Shown here: positions 8,394-17,546 of the stretch, in pieces
Position numbering within the stretch: the first letter of the stretch is position 1
Layout: each line of letters opens with the position of its first letter
NCBI RefSeq assembly: GCF_000987955.1
Contig: NZ_LAZU01000015.1
Span: 1-64,000, forward strand
Source: Paenibacillus sp. DMB20
GTDB taxonomy: Bacteria; Bacillota; Bacilli; Paenibacillales; Paenibacillaceae
Reading direction: 5' to 3'
Length of the DNA: 64,000 bases
Position numbers and translations under genes: made by a program
Notes under the pieces: generated by a model
Databases searched by the model: none
What the model was told of the DNA's origin: nothing
What the model saw: the letters and a program-made list of their open reading frames with translations, nothing else

Positions 8394-10159
8394 AGCGGGA
8401 GCCATGGTTTCGTCCGTATGTCACGGCGCATTTCTGGCGCTTTCTGCTCATTGTCGTCCTGGGCGTGCTGACCATTCTGTCCGCGTCGATGCTGATGTTT
8501 ACCTCCGGATTTTTGATCTCCAAATCGGCCCTCCGGCCGGAAAACATACTGATGGTATACGTGCCTGTCGTGGGCGTCCGCACCTTCGGCATCAGCCGGG
8601 CGGTCATCCATTATGTCGAACGGCTGGTCGGACATGATACGATTCTCCGGATCTTATCCAAAATGCGCGTCCGGCTTTACGCGCTGCTGGAGCCGCAGGC
8701 GCTCCGTTTTTCCTCCCGGTTCAAGACCGGCGACTTGCTTGCGGTGCTGGCGGATGACATCGAGCATCTGCAGGACGTTTACATCCGTACCGTGTTTCCC
8801 GCCATTGTCGCCCTGGTGCTGTATGGCGGTGCGATTACGGCCATCGGCTTATTCGATCCGCTGTTCGCGCTGCTGATGGCGGGCTATGTATTTTTGCTGC
8901 TGTTCGTGCTGCCGATTACGTCCTTGCTCTTGATGAAGCAGAAAAACAGGGAGATCAAGCAGGAACGGGCGGCCCTGTACCAAAAGCTGACGGATGCGGT
9001 GCTCGGCATGGGCGAATGGTTTGTCAGCGGCCGCCAGAAGGACTTTCTCACCGGCTACGAGCAGGATGAAGCGAAGGTGGACCGGGTTGATCGTTCGCTT
9101 AAAAACTGGGGGCGGCTTCGCGGATTTATCAGCCAGTGCATTGTGGCGGCGACGGTGCTGTCCATGGTGGTTTGGTCGGCACAGGAATATGCGGGCGGCC
9201 GCATCGAGGTTACGTTCATCGCGGCGTTTGTGCTCGTCGTGTTTCCGCTGATGGATGCGTTCCTGCCGATTTCGGAAGCGGTGGAGCGGATCCCGCAGTA
9301 TGAGCAGTCGGTGAGCCGTTTGAACGGGATCGCCGATGCCGGTGCGGACAGTCGGGAAACCGGAGGCACGGAAAAAGGCATGGCGAGAGAGGAAGCGGCG
9401 GCCGCGGTTTCCGGCGGCGTCCATGTGAAGCTGGATCATGTATCGTTCCGTTACGGAGATGACCGGGCAGACGAAGTCCCGACCGTCAGCGGGTTGTTCC
9501 TGGACGTGCCGAAGGGGGCGAAGGTAGCGGTGATCGGGCGCTCCGGGGCCGGGAAATCGACCATGCTGAACCTGATCCAGGGGGTGCTGTCGCCTTCCGG
9601 CGGCCGCGTTACTTTAAACGGCATCGACGCGGAGCGTTTCGGCGACGGCATCGCCTCGGTCGTATCGGTGCTGAACCAGAGCCCGCACCTGTTCGATACG
9701 ACGCTTGCCAACAACCTCCGGCTGGGCCGGATGAACGCCTCGGAAGAAGATTTGCGGCATGCCGTGGAGCGTGCGCGGCTAGGTCCGCTTGTCGACTCTC
9801 TTCCAGAGGGTTTGGGCACCCGGATGCAGGAGACCGGCCAGCGCTTCTCCGGCGGAGAGCGGCAGCGCGTCGCGTTGGCTCGCATCCTGCTGCAGGACAC
9901 GCCGGTGGTCATTCTTGACGAGCCGACCGTAGGGCTGGACCCGAAAACCGAGCGGGAACTGCTCTCAACGATGTTCACCAGCCTGCAGGGCAAGACGCTG
10001 ATCTGGGTTACGCATCATCTGGTCGGCGTGGAGCAGATGGACGAGATCGTGTTTATGGAAGAAGGCCGCATCGTCATGCGCGGCACCCATGACGAGTTGA
10101 TGGAGCGCTACCCGCGTTACCGCAATTTGTACCGGTTGGATCGGCCGGTTCAGGTTTAA
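8390..10159 (+). CDS. cydC: Cysteine/glutathione ABC exporter, CydC-type subunit
   Basis: This is the second half of the exporter (589 aa), starting inside the stop of the previous gene (ATGA). The N-terminal membrane domain has the CydC-like stretches LISKSALRP, GVRTFGISRAVIHYVERLVGHD and LADDIEHLQDVY. The ATPase carries Walker A GRSGAGKST near residue 380, signature FSGGERQR, Walker B VVILDEP and H-loop VTHH. Between the two domains is a low-complexity, Ala/Gly/Glu-rich linker. It closes the cydABDC operon, which ends at the terminator at 10164-10203. B. subtilis nomenclature would call it cydD. Confidence 0.92.
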   Translation: MKREPWFRPYVTAHFWRFLLIVVLGVLTILSASMLMFTSGFLISKSALRPENILMVYVPVVGVRTFGISRAVIHYVERLVGHDTILRILSKMRVRLYALLEPQALRFSSRFKTGDLLAVLADDIEHLQDVYIRTVFPAIVALVLYGGAITAIGLFDPLFALLMAGYVFLLLFVLPITSLLLMKQKNREIKQERAALYQKLTDAVLGMGEWFVSGRQKDFLTGYEQDEAKVDRVDRSLKNWGRLRGFISQCIVAATVLSMVVWSAQEYAGGRIEVTFIAAFVLVVFPLMDAFLPISEAVERIPQYEQSVSRLNGIADAGADSRETGGTEKGMAREEAAAAVSGGVHVKLDHVSFRYGDDRADEVPTVSGLFLDVPKGAKVAVIGRSGAGKSTMLNLIQGVLSPSGGRVTLNGIDAERFGDGIASVVSVLNQSPHLFDTTLANNLRLGRMNASEEDLRHAVERARLGPLVDSLPEGLGTRMQETGQRFSGGERQRVALARILLQDTPVVILDEPTVGLDPKTERELLSTMFTSLQGKTLIWVTHHLVGVEQMDEIVFMEEGRIVMRGTHDELMERYPRYRNLYRLDRPVQV

Positions 10160-10163
10160 CCCG

Positions 10164-10203
10164 TGCACCTTTAAGCCATGCTTAGGCTTAAGGGTGCTTT
10201 TTG
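10164..10203 (+). terminator. Terminator of the cyd operon
   Basis: The stem GCACC-TTTAAGCC/GGCTTAA-GGGTGC is followed by TTTTTGCT. Confidence 0.85.
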
Positions 10204-10325
10204 CTGTGCGATGAGGCAGAGGGGCGTTTTTCTTCTGAATCGGAATATGCGATAATATTTGAGAACATGGAATATAAAGGGTATTTAGCATTCCTGTTAT
10301 TTGTATGCAGAGGAGGATGAATGAG

Positions 10326-11714
10326 ATGGATTACCGCATTGAAAAGGATACGCTGGGCGAGATGAAGGTGCCTGCCGATAAGCTGTGGGCGGCGCAGACG
10401 CAGCGCAGCCTGGAGAACTTCCGGATCGGCACGGAACGCATGCCGCAGGAGATCATCCGGGCCTTTGCCGTTTTGAAGAAAAGCGCGGCTCATGCAAACG
10501 CGGAGCTGGGCAAGTTGGATGATGACAAAGCGTGGGCGATTGCAGCCGCAGCGGACGAGGTTCTGGCAGGCAAGTGGGACGATCATTTTCCCCTGGTCGT
10601 ATGGCAGACCGGCAGCGGCACGCAGTCGAACATGAATGTGAACGAAGTGATTGCCGGACGCGCCAATCAGCTCCTGCAGGAGAAGGGCATCCAAAAGTCC
10701 ATTCATCCGAACGACGACGTCAATAAATCGCAAAGCTCCAATGACACGTTTCCTACGGCGATGCATATGGCCGCCCTTGTGGCGGTGGAGGACGGCGTTC
10801 TTCCGGCGCTGCAGAAGCTGAAGCATACGCTCGCGGTAAAGAGCGAGGAATATAAGGATTTGATCAAAATCGGACGCACGCACCTTCAGGACGCGACGCC
10901 GCTCACCCTGGGGCAGGAAATCAGCGGCTGGCACCGGATGCTCGAGAAATGCGAGCTGATGATTGCGTCTTCGCTGGAACCGCTGCGGGAGCTGGCCATC
11001 GGCGGAACGGCGGTGGGCACCGGCATTAACGCCCATCCGAAATTCGGGGAGATGACAGCCGCGGCAATCAGCTCGGAGACCGGCAAGAGTTTCTCTACCG
11101 CAAGCAACAAATTCCACGCGCTGACAAGCCATGACGAGCTGGTGTTCGCTCATGGGGCCTTGAAGGCGCTGGCGGCCGATCTCATGAAAATCGCCAACGA
11201 CGTGCGTTGGCTTGCGAGCGGTCCCCGTTCGGGCATCGGCGAGTTGACCATTCCGGCTAACGAGCCGGGCAGTTCCATCATGCCGGGCAAGGTGAACCCG
11301 ACCCAGAGCGAGGCCCTCACCATGGTCGTCTGCCAGGTAATGGGCAATGACGCGGCCATCGGCTTTGCGGCAAGCCAGGGCAACTTTGAGCTGAACGTGT
11401 TCAAGCCGGTCATAATCTATAACTTCCTGCAGTCGGCCCGTTTGCTTGGCGATGCCATGGCGTCGTTCGACCGGAACTGTGCGGCCGGCATCGAGGCCAA
11501 TCTGGAGGTGCTTCGTGCCAACATGGAACGCTCCTTGATGCTCGTTACCGCGCTTAACCCGCATATCGGCTACGAAAATGCGGCGGCCATCGCGAAGAAG
11601 GCGCATAAGGAAGGGCTTACTCTACGGGAAGCGGCGCTGCAGAGTGGACTGCTTACGGGCGATGAGTTTGACCGGATCGTCCGTCCGGAGGAAATGATTC
11701 GGCCGAAAGCATAG
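10326..11714 (+). CDS. fumC: Class II fumarate hydratase
   Basis: The 462-aa protein interconverts fumarate and malate in the TCA cycle. AGGAGG at 10311-10316 sets the ATG at 10326 ([19 protein letters not shown]), which aligns with the B. subtilis CitG start and length. Seven extra upstream codons are rejected. The aspartase/fumarase signature [11 protein letters not shown] lies near residue 320, and [23 protein letters not shown] and [16 protein letters not shown] are also present. It stands alone between two terminated units. Confidence 0.96.
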   Translation: MDYRIEKDTLGEMKVPADKLWAAQTQRSLENFRIGTERMPQEIIRAFAVLKKSAAHANAELGKLDDDKAWAIAAAADEVLAGKWDDHFPLVVWQTGSGTQSNMNVNEVIAGRANQLLQEKGIQKSIHPNDDVNKSQSSNDTFPTAMHMAALVAVEDGVLPALQKLKHTLAVKSEEYKDLIKIGRTHLQDATPLTLGQEISGWHRMLEKCELMIASSLEPLRELAIGGTAVGTGINAHPKFGEMTAAAISSETGKSFSTASNKFHALTSHDELVFAHGALKALAADLMKIANDVRWLASGPRSGIGELTIPANEPGSSIMPGKVNPTQSEALTMVVCQVMGNDAAIGFAASQGNFELNVFKPVIIYNFLQSARLLGDAMASFDRNCAAGIEANLEVLRANMERSLMLVTALNPHIGYENAAAIAKKAHKEGLTLREAALQSGLLTGDEFDRIVRPEEMIRPKA

Positions 11715-11777
11715 AAGGGAGAACCGATTCCGGTTGACTTCCGCCTAAGGGTAGGAATACCTGTCTCATCTTGCCTG

Positions 11778-11812
11778 GGAACCTGTTATCTTTTCACGGA
11801 ACGGGTTCCTTT
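11778..11812 (+). terminator. Terminator after fumC
   Basis: GGAACCTGTT pairs with AACGGGTTCC (one G-U) and is followed by TTTATCTT. Confidence 0.7.
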
Positions 11813-11829
11813 ATCTTACTCTCGAAAAA

Positions 11830-11867
11830 CGCCATGGTTCTTTAAGAAGGACGTATGGTGTTTTTTT
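11830..11867 (+). terminator. Second hairpin with T-run after fumC
   Basis: CGCCAT/ATGGTG closes a longer imperfect stem followed by seven T. It backs up the terminator just before it. Confidence 0.65.
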
Positions 11868-11901
11868 GCTGTGCGGCTAATCGCAATTGAGGTTAATCGT
11901 T

Positions 11902-11928
11902 TTGCTCCGGCATTTGGGCTGGTATAAT
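11902..11928 (+). promoter_or_regulatory. Probable promoter
   Basis: A -10 TATAAT at 11923-11928 has a weak -35 TTGCTC at 11902-11907 (15-bp spacing). This makes the ATG at 11929 an unlikely start and supports the TTG at 11974. Confidence 0.5.
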
Positions 11929-11973
11929 ATGACTGAGCTTGACCTGTTTACTTATCAGAGGAAGGATGATCTC

Positions 11974-13041
11974 TTGAAAAAACATCAGTGGACCGCAACG
12001 TTGCTATCACTCCTGTGTACCGGGCTCGGCATGTTTTACATCGGCACGCCGTTAATGATTCTGGGAGCCGTTATGCTTATGGCCGTACAGGGATTCTCCG
12101 TCATCGTTTTTTTCTTCACGCTCGGTTTTCTGGGAGCGGTCGTTCTGCCTGTCATGCTTGGGGCTCACATTACGGGTCTGATCATTACGGCGGCATACTT
12201 CACCCGAAAACCGAATGACCCGGTCAGACAGCAGAAAAAAGAGAGGCAGCTCGCCACCCCATGGAAGATCGCGCTCCGTACTGCCATCGGATTGGCGTTG
12301 TTCGTCGGTGCGCTTGGTTACGGGTATGAGAGCGGCAAGGAACCTTTTACCAAAACACCGGCTGAAAAGCAGGCCGTACGGGAAGCGGCTGTAACTTACC
12401 TGGAGCAAAAATACAATGAGCCGTTCGAGGTAACGGAAGTGAACTATACCTGGGCTGTCGGTACGTACTCTCTATCAGCCCATCCGAAACAAGATCCTCG
12501 AATGGAGTTCAGAATGACGGCCAGCGACCGTGAGCCGACCCGGTTTTCCGAAGATTATTACCTTAGCGCCCTCTGGTCCTTCCAGCTGAAGGAGATGCTG
12601 ACTTCGCTTGTGAATGAACTCTACCCGGACAGCGGATTCGTGGATGCCATGGTATATCAAGGGGAAGAAGGGGAAGTTGTTAAAAATTACAGCGACCTGA
12701 CCCGCGGCGGCGATCAAAGGGTACGCAGCCAACTCGTGGAATTGATCGTGTTTGCCGACCTGACTGCTGACAATCTTGCTGCGGAAAAAGGACGCACCTT
12801 GGCATTGATCCGGGAGCTGCCGGAAATGATGGTGCAGTCCAAAATCGATGTGAAGATCGATTTTTATCCGGGAGCCTTGAATACGGAAGAGAACAGGGCC
12901 AAGATCAAGGCGGATTTCAAATCCTTCGCGCGCCAATTTTCCGATGACCCCATCACCCATGAAGCCTATATTTCCGATATCATCCATATCCGGTCTGCGG
13001 ATGGGATCGAAATCAAAAAGCTGGAAAAGAATACGGAGTAG
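11974..13041 (+). CDS. Membrane protein of unknown function
   Basis: I do not recognise this gene. The TTG at 11974 follows AGGAAGG and begins LKKHQWTATLLSLLCTGLG, giving 355 aa. The first 110 residues contain two to three hydrophobic helices (GLGMFYIGTPLMILGAVMLMAV and VIVFFFTLGFLGAVVLPVMLGAHI), then a basic loop and another helix. The remaining 230 residues are soluble and mostly charged, with alternating alpha/beta character and no known motif. The domain is probably extracytoplasmic. It has its own promoter and no operon partner. Confidence 0.65.
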   Translation: MKKHQWTATLLSLLCTGLGMFYIGTPLMILGAVMLMAVQGFSVIVFFFTLGFLGAVVLPVMLGAHITGLIITAAYFTRKPNDPVRQQKKERQLATPWKIALRTAIGLALFVGALGYGYESGKEPFTKTPAEKQAVREAAVTYLEQKYNEPFEVTEVNYTWAVGTYSLSAHPKQDPRMEFRMTASDREPTRFSEDYYLSALWSFQLKEMLTSLVNELYPDSGFVDAMVYQGEEGEVVKNYSDLTRGGDQRVRSQLVELIVFADLTADNLAAEKGRTLALIRELPEMMVQSKIDVKIDFYPGALNTEENRAKIKADFKSFARQFSDDPITHEAYISDIIHIRSADGIEIKKLEKNTE

Positions 13042-13158
13042 AGAGGCCGCTCTGGTAAAATGGCTGGGACGTGATAAGGAGGGAGCGGGGAGGACTTCCT
13101 CGTTCCTCTTCAGTCATGGTGAATGCGGAGGTTTCATGGGGATATTGCGTATAAAGTA

Positions 13159-13755
13159 CTATGATTCGGTCTTTTTTATTTGAAGCAGCTCAAGGATGAC
13201 GGTCAACATCTCCTCCAACTGAATCCGTTCATCGACAAAGTGCTGCAGGTTAATGCCATTAAACAGCGCCATGGATGCCGTAGCCAGGGTTCTCGCCTCC
13301 AAAGGGCTTCCCACAATTCCTTCATCCTTCATGACCTGGAAAAAATGCGTGAGAAATTGTCTCCATTCCTCCATTTGCGTAACGAGCCTTTCCTTAACCC
13401 TGGGAAGCTCATTAGAGTTCAAACATCCTTGAATAAGCAGCAGCGAGGCTCCTTGTTCATACGCCTCATTTACCAAGCGCAGCGAATAGTCCTGGAAATT
13501 TTCAAGCAAATTTCGATCCTTTTGCTCCAAAGCGGATTTGAGATCATCAAAGTAAAAATCGATTCCATCTTTAATGATTTTAAGCAGGAACTCTTCTTTA
13601 CTGGGGAAATGAGCGTAGAAGCCCCCCTTGGAATACCCGGCATGCTTTACGATTTGTTCAATGCTTGTATTGGAGTAGCCGTGGCGAGAAAACAATTCTA
13701 CGCCGGACCTCATTAACTTTTGGATCGTTTGCTGCGATTGCTCCTGATTTCCCAT
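13159..13755 (-). CDS. TetR/AcrR family repressor
   Basis: The 198-aa protein has an N-terminal helix-turn-helix near residues 12-58, with the typical LFSRHGYSNTSIEQIVKHAGYSKGGFYAHFPSKEEF, shown here in part as GYSKGGFYAHFPSKEE. The C-terminal ligand-binding domain is helical and its ligand is unknown. The start at 13755 follows AAGGGGA. It is divergent from the TcaA-like gene, and an 18-bp TetR-type inverted repeat lies at 13830-13847 just after that gene's -10 box. It therefore probably represses its neighbour and possibly itself. Confidence 0.88.
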   Translation of the reverse strand: MGNQEQSQQTIQKLMRSGVELFSRHGYSNTSIEQIVKHAGYSKGGFYAHFPSKEEFLLKIIKDGIDFYFDDLKSALEQKDRNLLENFQDYSLRLVNEAYEQGASLLLIQGCLNSNELPRVKERLVTQMEEWRQFLTHFFQVMKDEGIVGSPLEARTLATASMALFNGINLQHFVDERIQLEEMLTVILELLQIKKTES

Positions 13756-13789
13756 CCAAAAATCCCCTTTTTATAATTCTGATGCCCTA

Positions 13790-13819
13790 TTGATTATAAC
13801 ATATTCTCTTTAATATAAT
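13790..13819 (+). promoter_or_regulatory. Promoter of the TcaA-like gene
   Basis: -35 TTGATT at 13790-13795, 18-bp spacer, -10 TATAAT at 13814-13819. Confidence 0.7.
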
Positions 13820-13829
13820 GTTCCCGTAT

Positions 13830-13847
13830 ATACCGACTGGTTGGTAT
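13830..13847. promoter_or_regulatory. TetR-type operator
   Basis: ATACCGACTGGTTGGTAT is a near-palindrome (half-sites ATACCRAC). It covers about +5 to +22 of the promoter next to it, a position suited to repression by the divergent TetR protein. Confidence 0.7.
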
Positions 13848-13917
13848 CTAATTTGCGGCAAATCAAGATGACAGAAGCAGCTTCCGGTCTCTTGCTTTGT
13901 CAAAAGGGAGGGAATTT

Positions 13918-15282
13918 ATGAGCCAGGCAACCAATCCTGGGATGAGTCCGCAAACGAAGGGGGGGATATTGAAGAAAAAGCCAGGGATGATCATTGCCAT
14001 TATCGCGGTTTGTTTGATCTTGGCATTCATGCTCTCATCAAGCTCGGCCGGGGATAAACAAGCATCCGAGGTGATCCGGAAATTTGAAAATGCCATTGCC
14101 ATAGAAGATACGAAAGCGCTGAAAAAGCTGCTTTCCGTCGATGACGAGGCTATGGAGATGACGGATGACCGCCTGCACAAACTGATTCAATATGCTAAGA
14201 AAGAACCGGACTATTACGAAGAAACGCTTCAAATCATGATTGGCCAACAAGCGCTGCTAGAAGAAGCCGATCATGTCAACACCGGTTTGCTGGATACGAT
14301 GTCCCCTGACCAATTGCTGAAATCGGGGGAGCTGTATTTAAAGAAAAAGAAGGGGTTCCTGTCTGACACCTTCACGATTGGCGTTCGTCCGCAATATTTG
14401 AACGTCACGCTGGAAAACGATAACGGCACGATCACGGTGGACGGCAAGGAAGCCGGGTCCGTAAGCAAGGGAAATCACTCCGTTAAGTTGGGACCCCTTT
14501 TCCCGGGGGAGTATCAGGTTGAATTTAAAACCAAGTTCGATTATGCCGGCAAAGAGATAACCGAGAGCGAAACGGTCAGTCTGTTCGGAGTGGAATCCGA
14601 AACCGACTATTCGAGGTTCGTTACCGGCGATCAGGTTAGGATCAACAGCCGATTGGGAGAGGTGCAGGCGTATGTCAATGACCAGCCGACTCCTTTTATC
14701 GATCGAAGCCATATCGAAGATGCCTCCGGGGATTACTTTTATCCTGCTTTGAGCGACGGATCGCAGAAGATTTACGGGGTTGCGAAGTTTCCTTGGGGAG
14801 AATCCAAGAGCGAGCCCGTCATGATTGATGATTTGTCCGCCGAATATGACATAACGCCGCCTCTACAAGAGCAGACGCGGAAGGAAGTGCTTGATTTTGT
14901 GAAGTTGTTTTTGGAGACTAGAGCGAAGGCCTATGCCTCCAAGGATGTCAGCGCATTAGAGAAAATGTATCCTCATCACGAAGGAGACCTGTTAGAGGAA
15001 GTGCAGGATAGCCTTGACAATTTATATTTCTCCGGACTTTCTGAAACGACCCTAAAAGCAGTAGAACTGCGAGAAATGAGTATTTCAGGTGATCCAACCG
15101 AGGAAATAGAAGTATATTACGATACGGAAAAGGGACATTATTTTGTTCAAGTTACGGATGTACTCGCTGATCATACTTTGACGTTATCGGATGGGGATGT
15201 CGATGATTTCGATAATACCCAGCTATTGAATTTTAGCTTGATCTATACCGATGGAAAATGGGCGGTATCGAAAATATTCTAG
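13918..15282 (+). CDS. TcaA-like membrane protein
   Basis: The 454-aa protein starts at the ATG at 13918 behind AAGGGAGG. It has a basic cytoplasmic N-terminus, one membrane helix (MIIAIIAVCLILAFML, about residues 25-40) and a large extracytoplasmic part. The middle has beta-rich repeats (NVTLENDNGTITVDGKEAGS and a similar second unit) resembling the TcaA/YvbJ family linked to glycopeptide resistance and wall stress. The last 130 residues resemble a SnoaL/NTF2-like fold. The usual N-terminal zinc ribbon of TcaA is missing. It is controlled by the divergent TetR. The family call rests on architecture and is moderate. Confidence 0.65.
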   Translation: MSQATNPGMSPQTKGGILKKKPGMIIAIIAVCLILAFMLSSSSAGDKQASEVIRKFENAIAIEDTKALKKLLSVDDEAMEMTDDRLHKLIQYAKKEPDYYEETLQIMIGQQALLEEADHVNTGLLDTMSPDQLLKSGELYLKKKKGFLSDTFTIGVRPQYLNVTLENDNGTITVDGKEAGSVSKGNHSVKLGPLFPGEYQVEFKTKFDYAGKEITESETVSLFGVESETDYSRFVTGDQVRINSRLGEVQAYVNDQPTPFIDRSHIEDASGDYFYPALSDGSQKIYGVAKFPWGESKSEPVMIDDLSAEYDITPPLQEQTRKEVLDFVKLFLETRAKAYASKDVSALEKMYPHHEGDLLEEVQDSLDNLYFSGLSETTLKAVELREMSISGDPTEEIEVYYDTEKGHYFVQVTDVLADHTLTLSDGDVDDFDNTQLLNFSLIYTDGKWAVSKIF

Positions 15283-15337
15283 CCGGCGTTCTGATATTTA
15301 TCCTTGCATGGGCCGCAGGGAGCATGCAGCATGCGAA

Positions 15338-15370
15338 AAGACACCTTGTGCTACGAGCACAAGGTGTCTT
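15338..15370. terminator. Perfect 15-bp hairpin between convergent genes
   Basis: AAGACACCTTGTGCT pairs with AGCACAAGGTGTCTT around a 3-nt loop. On the minus strand it is followed by TTTTC. It serves the TcaA-like gene and the chaperone operon. Confidence 0.75.
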
Positions 15371-15426
15371 GCGTTTGCCGTGGTTGCCAAGACGCTGCTG
15401 GCTGAGGATATTTAGGGCAGCCATTA

Positions 15427-16140
15427 TTATACGGATACAGGCTCCTGTTGCCGGGCATTCCGTTCATTCCCGGGGTACAGATGGATATGCCATTCCGGCT
15501 TCTTTTTCATGAAACGACTGTAACCCGACAGGGCGACGACAAAGTTCCGGAGATCGACGAACTTTTTGATTTCATGATCACACGCCATAAAGTGGCTCCC
15601 GGCCGTAAAACCTGTCAAGTAGTCCTCCCACCCGGCATAAGATCGTTGGAGAAGCTCTGCCGCTTTGATTTTAAGGGCCCAAGCCTCTTCCTTGGACAAA
15701 TAGCCATACACTTGGCCGATCCGGCAGAAATAGATGGCCCATCCCGCTCCTAAGGCTGCAATTTCCGCGGTGGGCAGCTGGTTCATCATTTTGTGAACGA
15801 CGGCCAGTTCGGCATAGTCCGGCTCTTCCTTCGAAGCTTCCACGTACTGCCTGCGGGCGGCTTGGGGCAGCGCGGCGAGCCGCGCGTGCACGTCCTTGTA
15901 CTCCTTGCGGAAACCATCCTCCAGCAGCCAGCCTATCCTTTCCTTCAAGGAAGTTGCGTCGGTAATGTTCCAGTACTTCAAGGCTTTTTTCATGGGAGAT
16001 TTGCGCCATACGCGTTCGCCCTTGTAGAAATTATAAACGAGATAATAATAACCGAGCAAACCTTCGCCGCAGACGCTGGACAGGCAGCGGAAATATAGAT
16101 TCAGCTGCTTCAGGTGTTTTCGGTTGTATTGATTCAGCAT
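15427..16140 (-). CDS. DUF1266 domain protein, third gene of the chaperone operon
   Basis: The 237-aa protein starts at the ATG at 16140 behind AAGGAGG. Residues 100-220 fit the DUF1266 pattern: GAGWAIYFCRIGQVYGYLSK, EEAW, then YAGWEDYLTGFTAGSHF. E. coli YbeU and YbeR carry the same domain next to hscC and djlB/djlC, and this gene sits in the same relation to an HscC-type Hsp70 and a J-protein. It may be a client or partner of that chaperone pair. No signal peptide is present. The function is unknown. Confidence 0.75.
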   Translation of the reverse strand: MLNQYNRKHLKQLNLYFRCLSSVCGEGLLGYYYLVYNFYKGERVWRKSPMKKALKYWNITDATSLKERIGWLLEDGFRKEYKDVHARLAALPQAARRQYVEASKEEPDYAELAVVHKMMNQLPTAEIAALGAGWAIYFCRIGQVYGYLSKEEAWALKIKAAELLQRSYAGWEDYLTGFTAGSHFMACDHEIKKFVDLRNFVVALSGYSRFMKKKPEWHIHLYPGNERNARQQEPVSV

Positions 16141-16160
16141 AGGACCTCCTTATGGGTTGA

Positions 16161-17546
16161 TTAACCGAGTTTATACATGATGCGCCAGGTTTTCCATGCG
16201 TTCAGCAGAAAAATTCCCGAGAACAGCGCCTTGTAAACAGGATCCAGTCCGAAGAACAAAAACATGCCCAGGCACAGGAACAGGAACAGCCAGCTAAGCC
16301 GCAGGAATAAAAACAAAGAGAAATAAAGCTGGCCCAAGAAAAGTTTTATTTTTTGATCTTTAGGAACAGGTTCTTGGACGTAAAGATCTTTGTTCCTGCT
16401 CTTCATCAGGCCGATGATCGTCCGCACATGCATTCTGTCCAGCTCGTTGCCCTTTTTCAGGCATTCCCGGGCTGCCTCCGCTTGTCCCAGACCCAAACGG
16501 CAGCTTCCCGCCATCCACAATGCATCCAGGTTTTCCGGCTCCCGGTCCAGAATGAACTCATAATGCCTGAGCGCTTCCCCGTACTCTTCACGGTCATGCA
16601 GAATCCGGGCGAGCAGCCATCGGGCGTCCCCATCATCGGACCTAAGGGATAGCACCGTTTCAAAGCATTGCAGGGCGGCCCGCGTTTCGCCGGTTTCCGC
16701 AAAATATTTTCCCCTCATCAGCTCCAGATCCGGGTCCGCCGCAAACATTTCGTGCGCCTCTTCAAGATACTCGGCGGCTTCCTCCAGTTCGCGATTCATC
16801 AGCATGTCCCGGGCATCCTGCCGAAGCTCCAAATACGCCTCGAAATCAAAGCCTTCCGGAAGGCCGCTATTTCTAAAGCAATCGTACCCCATTTCCATAG
16901 AGCCGCTGATCTCGTGCAGCATGTATTTGACAAAATACTCAGGGTGTCGCTCCATCAGTTCATTCCGGTTTTCGGTCCAATGGAACATCATGTCCATCAG
17001 CTCCCATACCGGCCGGGGAAGATGATGGCAGTCCTCCAGGAAAGAGATGAGCGCATCCTGAAGTGCCTCGCTGTGCTCCACATTCCACACAATGTCCGAG
17101 TTCAGGAGCGTTTCCCAGTTGGACGTGTCGATGCGTGCGTAAAAATCGCTGTACAAAGCATCCAACCGGGCCATGAAGCCTTGGATCGGATGAACGGGGG
17201 GCTGTTCCGTAAGGGTCGTTTCATGGACGGGATTTCTGTAAAGCTCGTACTGTTCATACGGCACGTCCATGCCGTCGGCAGAATCCGGATCGTTGGAATA
17301 CTGTTGTGCATAAGGACGAAGTTCTTCTTGCTCCCGGTAGGGAGCACTGACAACCGCCTCGCTATTCCTGTACTCGCCTGCCAAACGCTTGGCCTGCTTC
17401 ATGGCGCCGTCATAGGCTTCTCTTAACCGCTGATAGCCTTCGGGATCATCCTCGGGATGATGCAGCTTGAGTTTTTTGGCATAGGCTTTCTTGATGGCCG
17501 AGACGTCCTCCGTAGGATCAATCTCCAATACCTCCCACACGCTCAT
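16161..17546 (-). CDS. J-domain/TPR membrane protein (DjlB/DjlC-like)
   Basis: The 461-aa protein starts at the ATG at 17546, overlapping the stop of the Hsp70 gene (ATGA). The N-terminal J-like domain (residues 2-50) reads VWEVLEIDPTEDVSAIKKAY, then KLKLHHPEDDPEGYQRLREAY. The invariant HPD tripeptide is HPE. Residues about 230-350 are TPR repeats. The C-terminus has hydrophobic helices (LYFSLFLFLRLSWLFLFLCL and LFSGIFLLNAW), so it is likely membrane-anchored. It should act as the co-chaperone of the HscC-type protein. Confidence 0.82.
   Translation of the reverse strand: MSVWEVLEIDPTEDVSAIKKAYAKKLKLHHPEDDPEGYQRLREAYDGAMKQAKRLAGEYRNSEAVVSAPYREQEELRPYAQQYSNDPDSADGMDVPYEQYELYRNPVHETTLTEQPPVHPIQGFMARLDALYSDFYARIDTSNWETLLNSDIVWNVEHSEALQDALISFLEDCHHLPRPVWELMDMMFHWTENRNELMERHPEYFVKYMLHEISGSMEMGYDCFRNSGLPEGFDFEAYLELRQDARDMLMNRELEEAAEYLEEAHEMFAADPDLELMRGKYFAETGETRAALQCFETVLSLRSDDGDARWLLARILHDREEYGEALRHYEFILDREPENLDALWMAGSCRLGLGQAEAARECLKKGNELDRMHVRTIIGLMKSRNKDLYVQEPVPKDQKIKLFLGQLYFSLFLFLRLSWLFLFLCLGMFLFFGLDPVYKALFSGIFLLNAWKTWRIMYKLG

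Noticed and set aside
10188..11606. A long minus-strand ORF opposite fumarase
   Set aside because: The plus-strand fumarase is fully conserved with a good ribosome site; the minus-strand frame is an open shadow.
13041..13158. A terminator between the membrane protein gene and the TetR gene
   Set aside because: Only an imperfect GGAGCGGGGAGG/TTCCTCGTTCC pairing without a T-run is visible.
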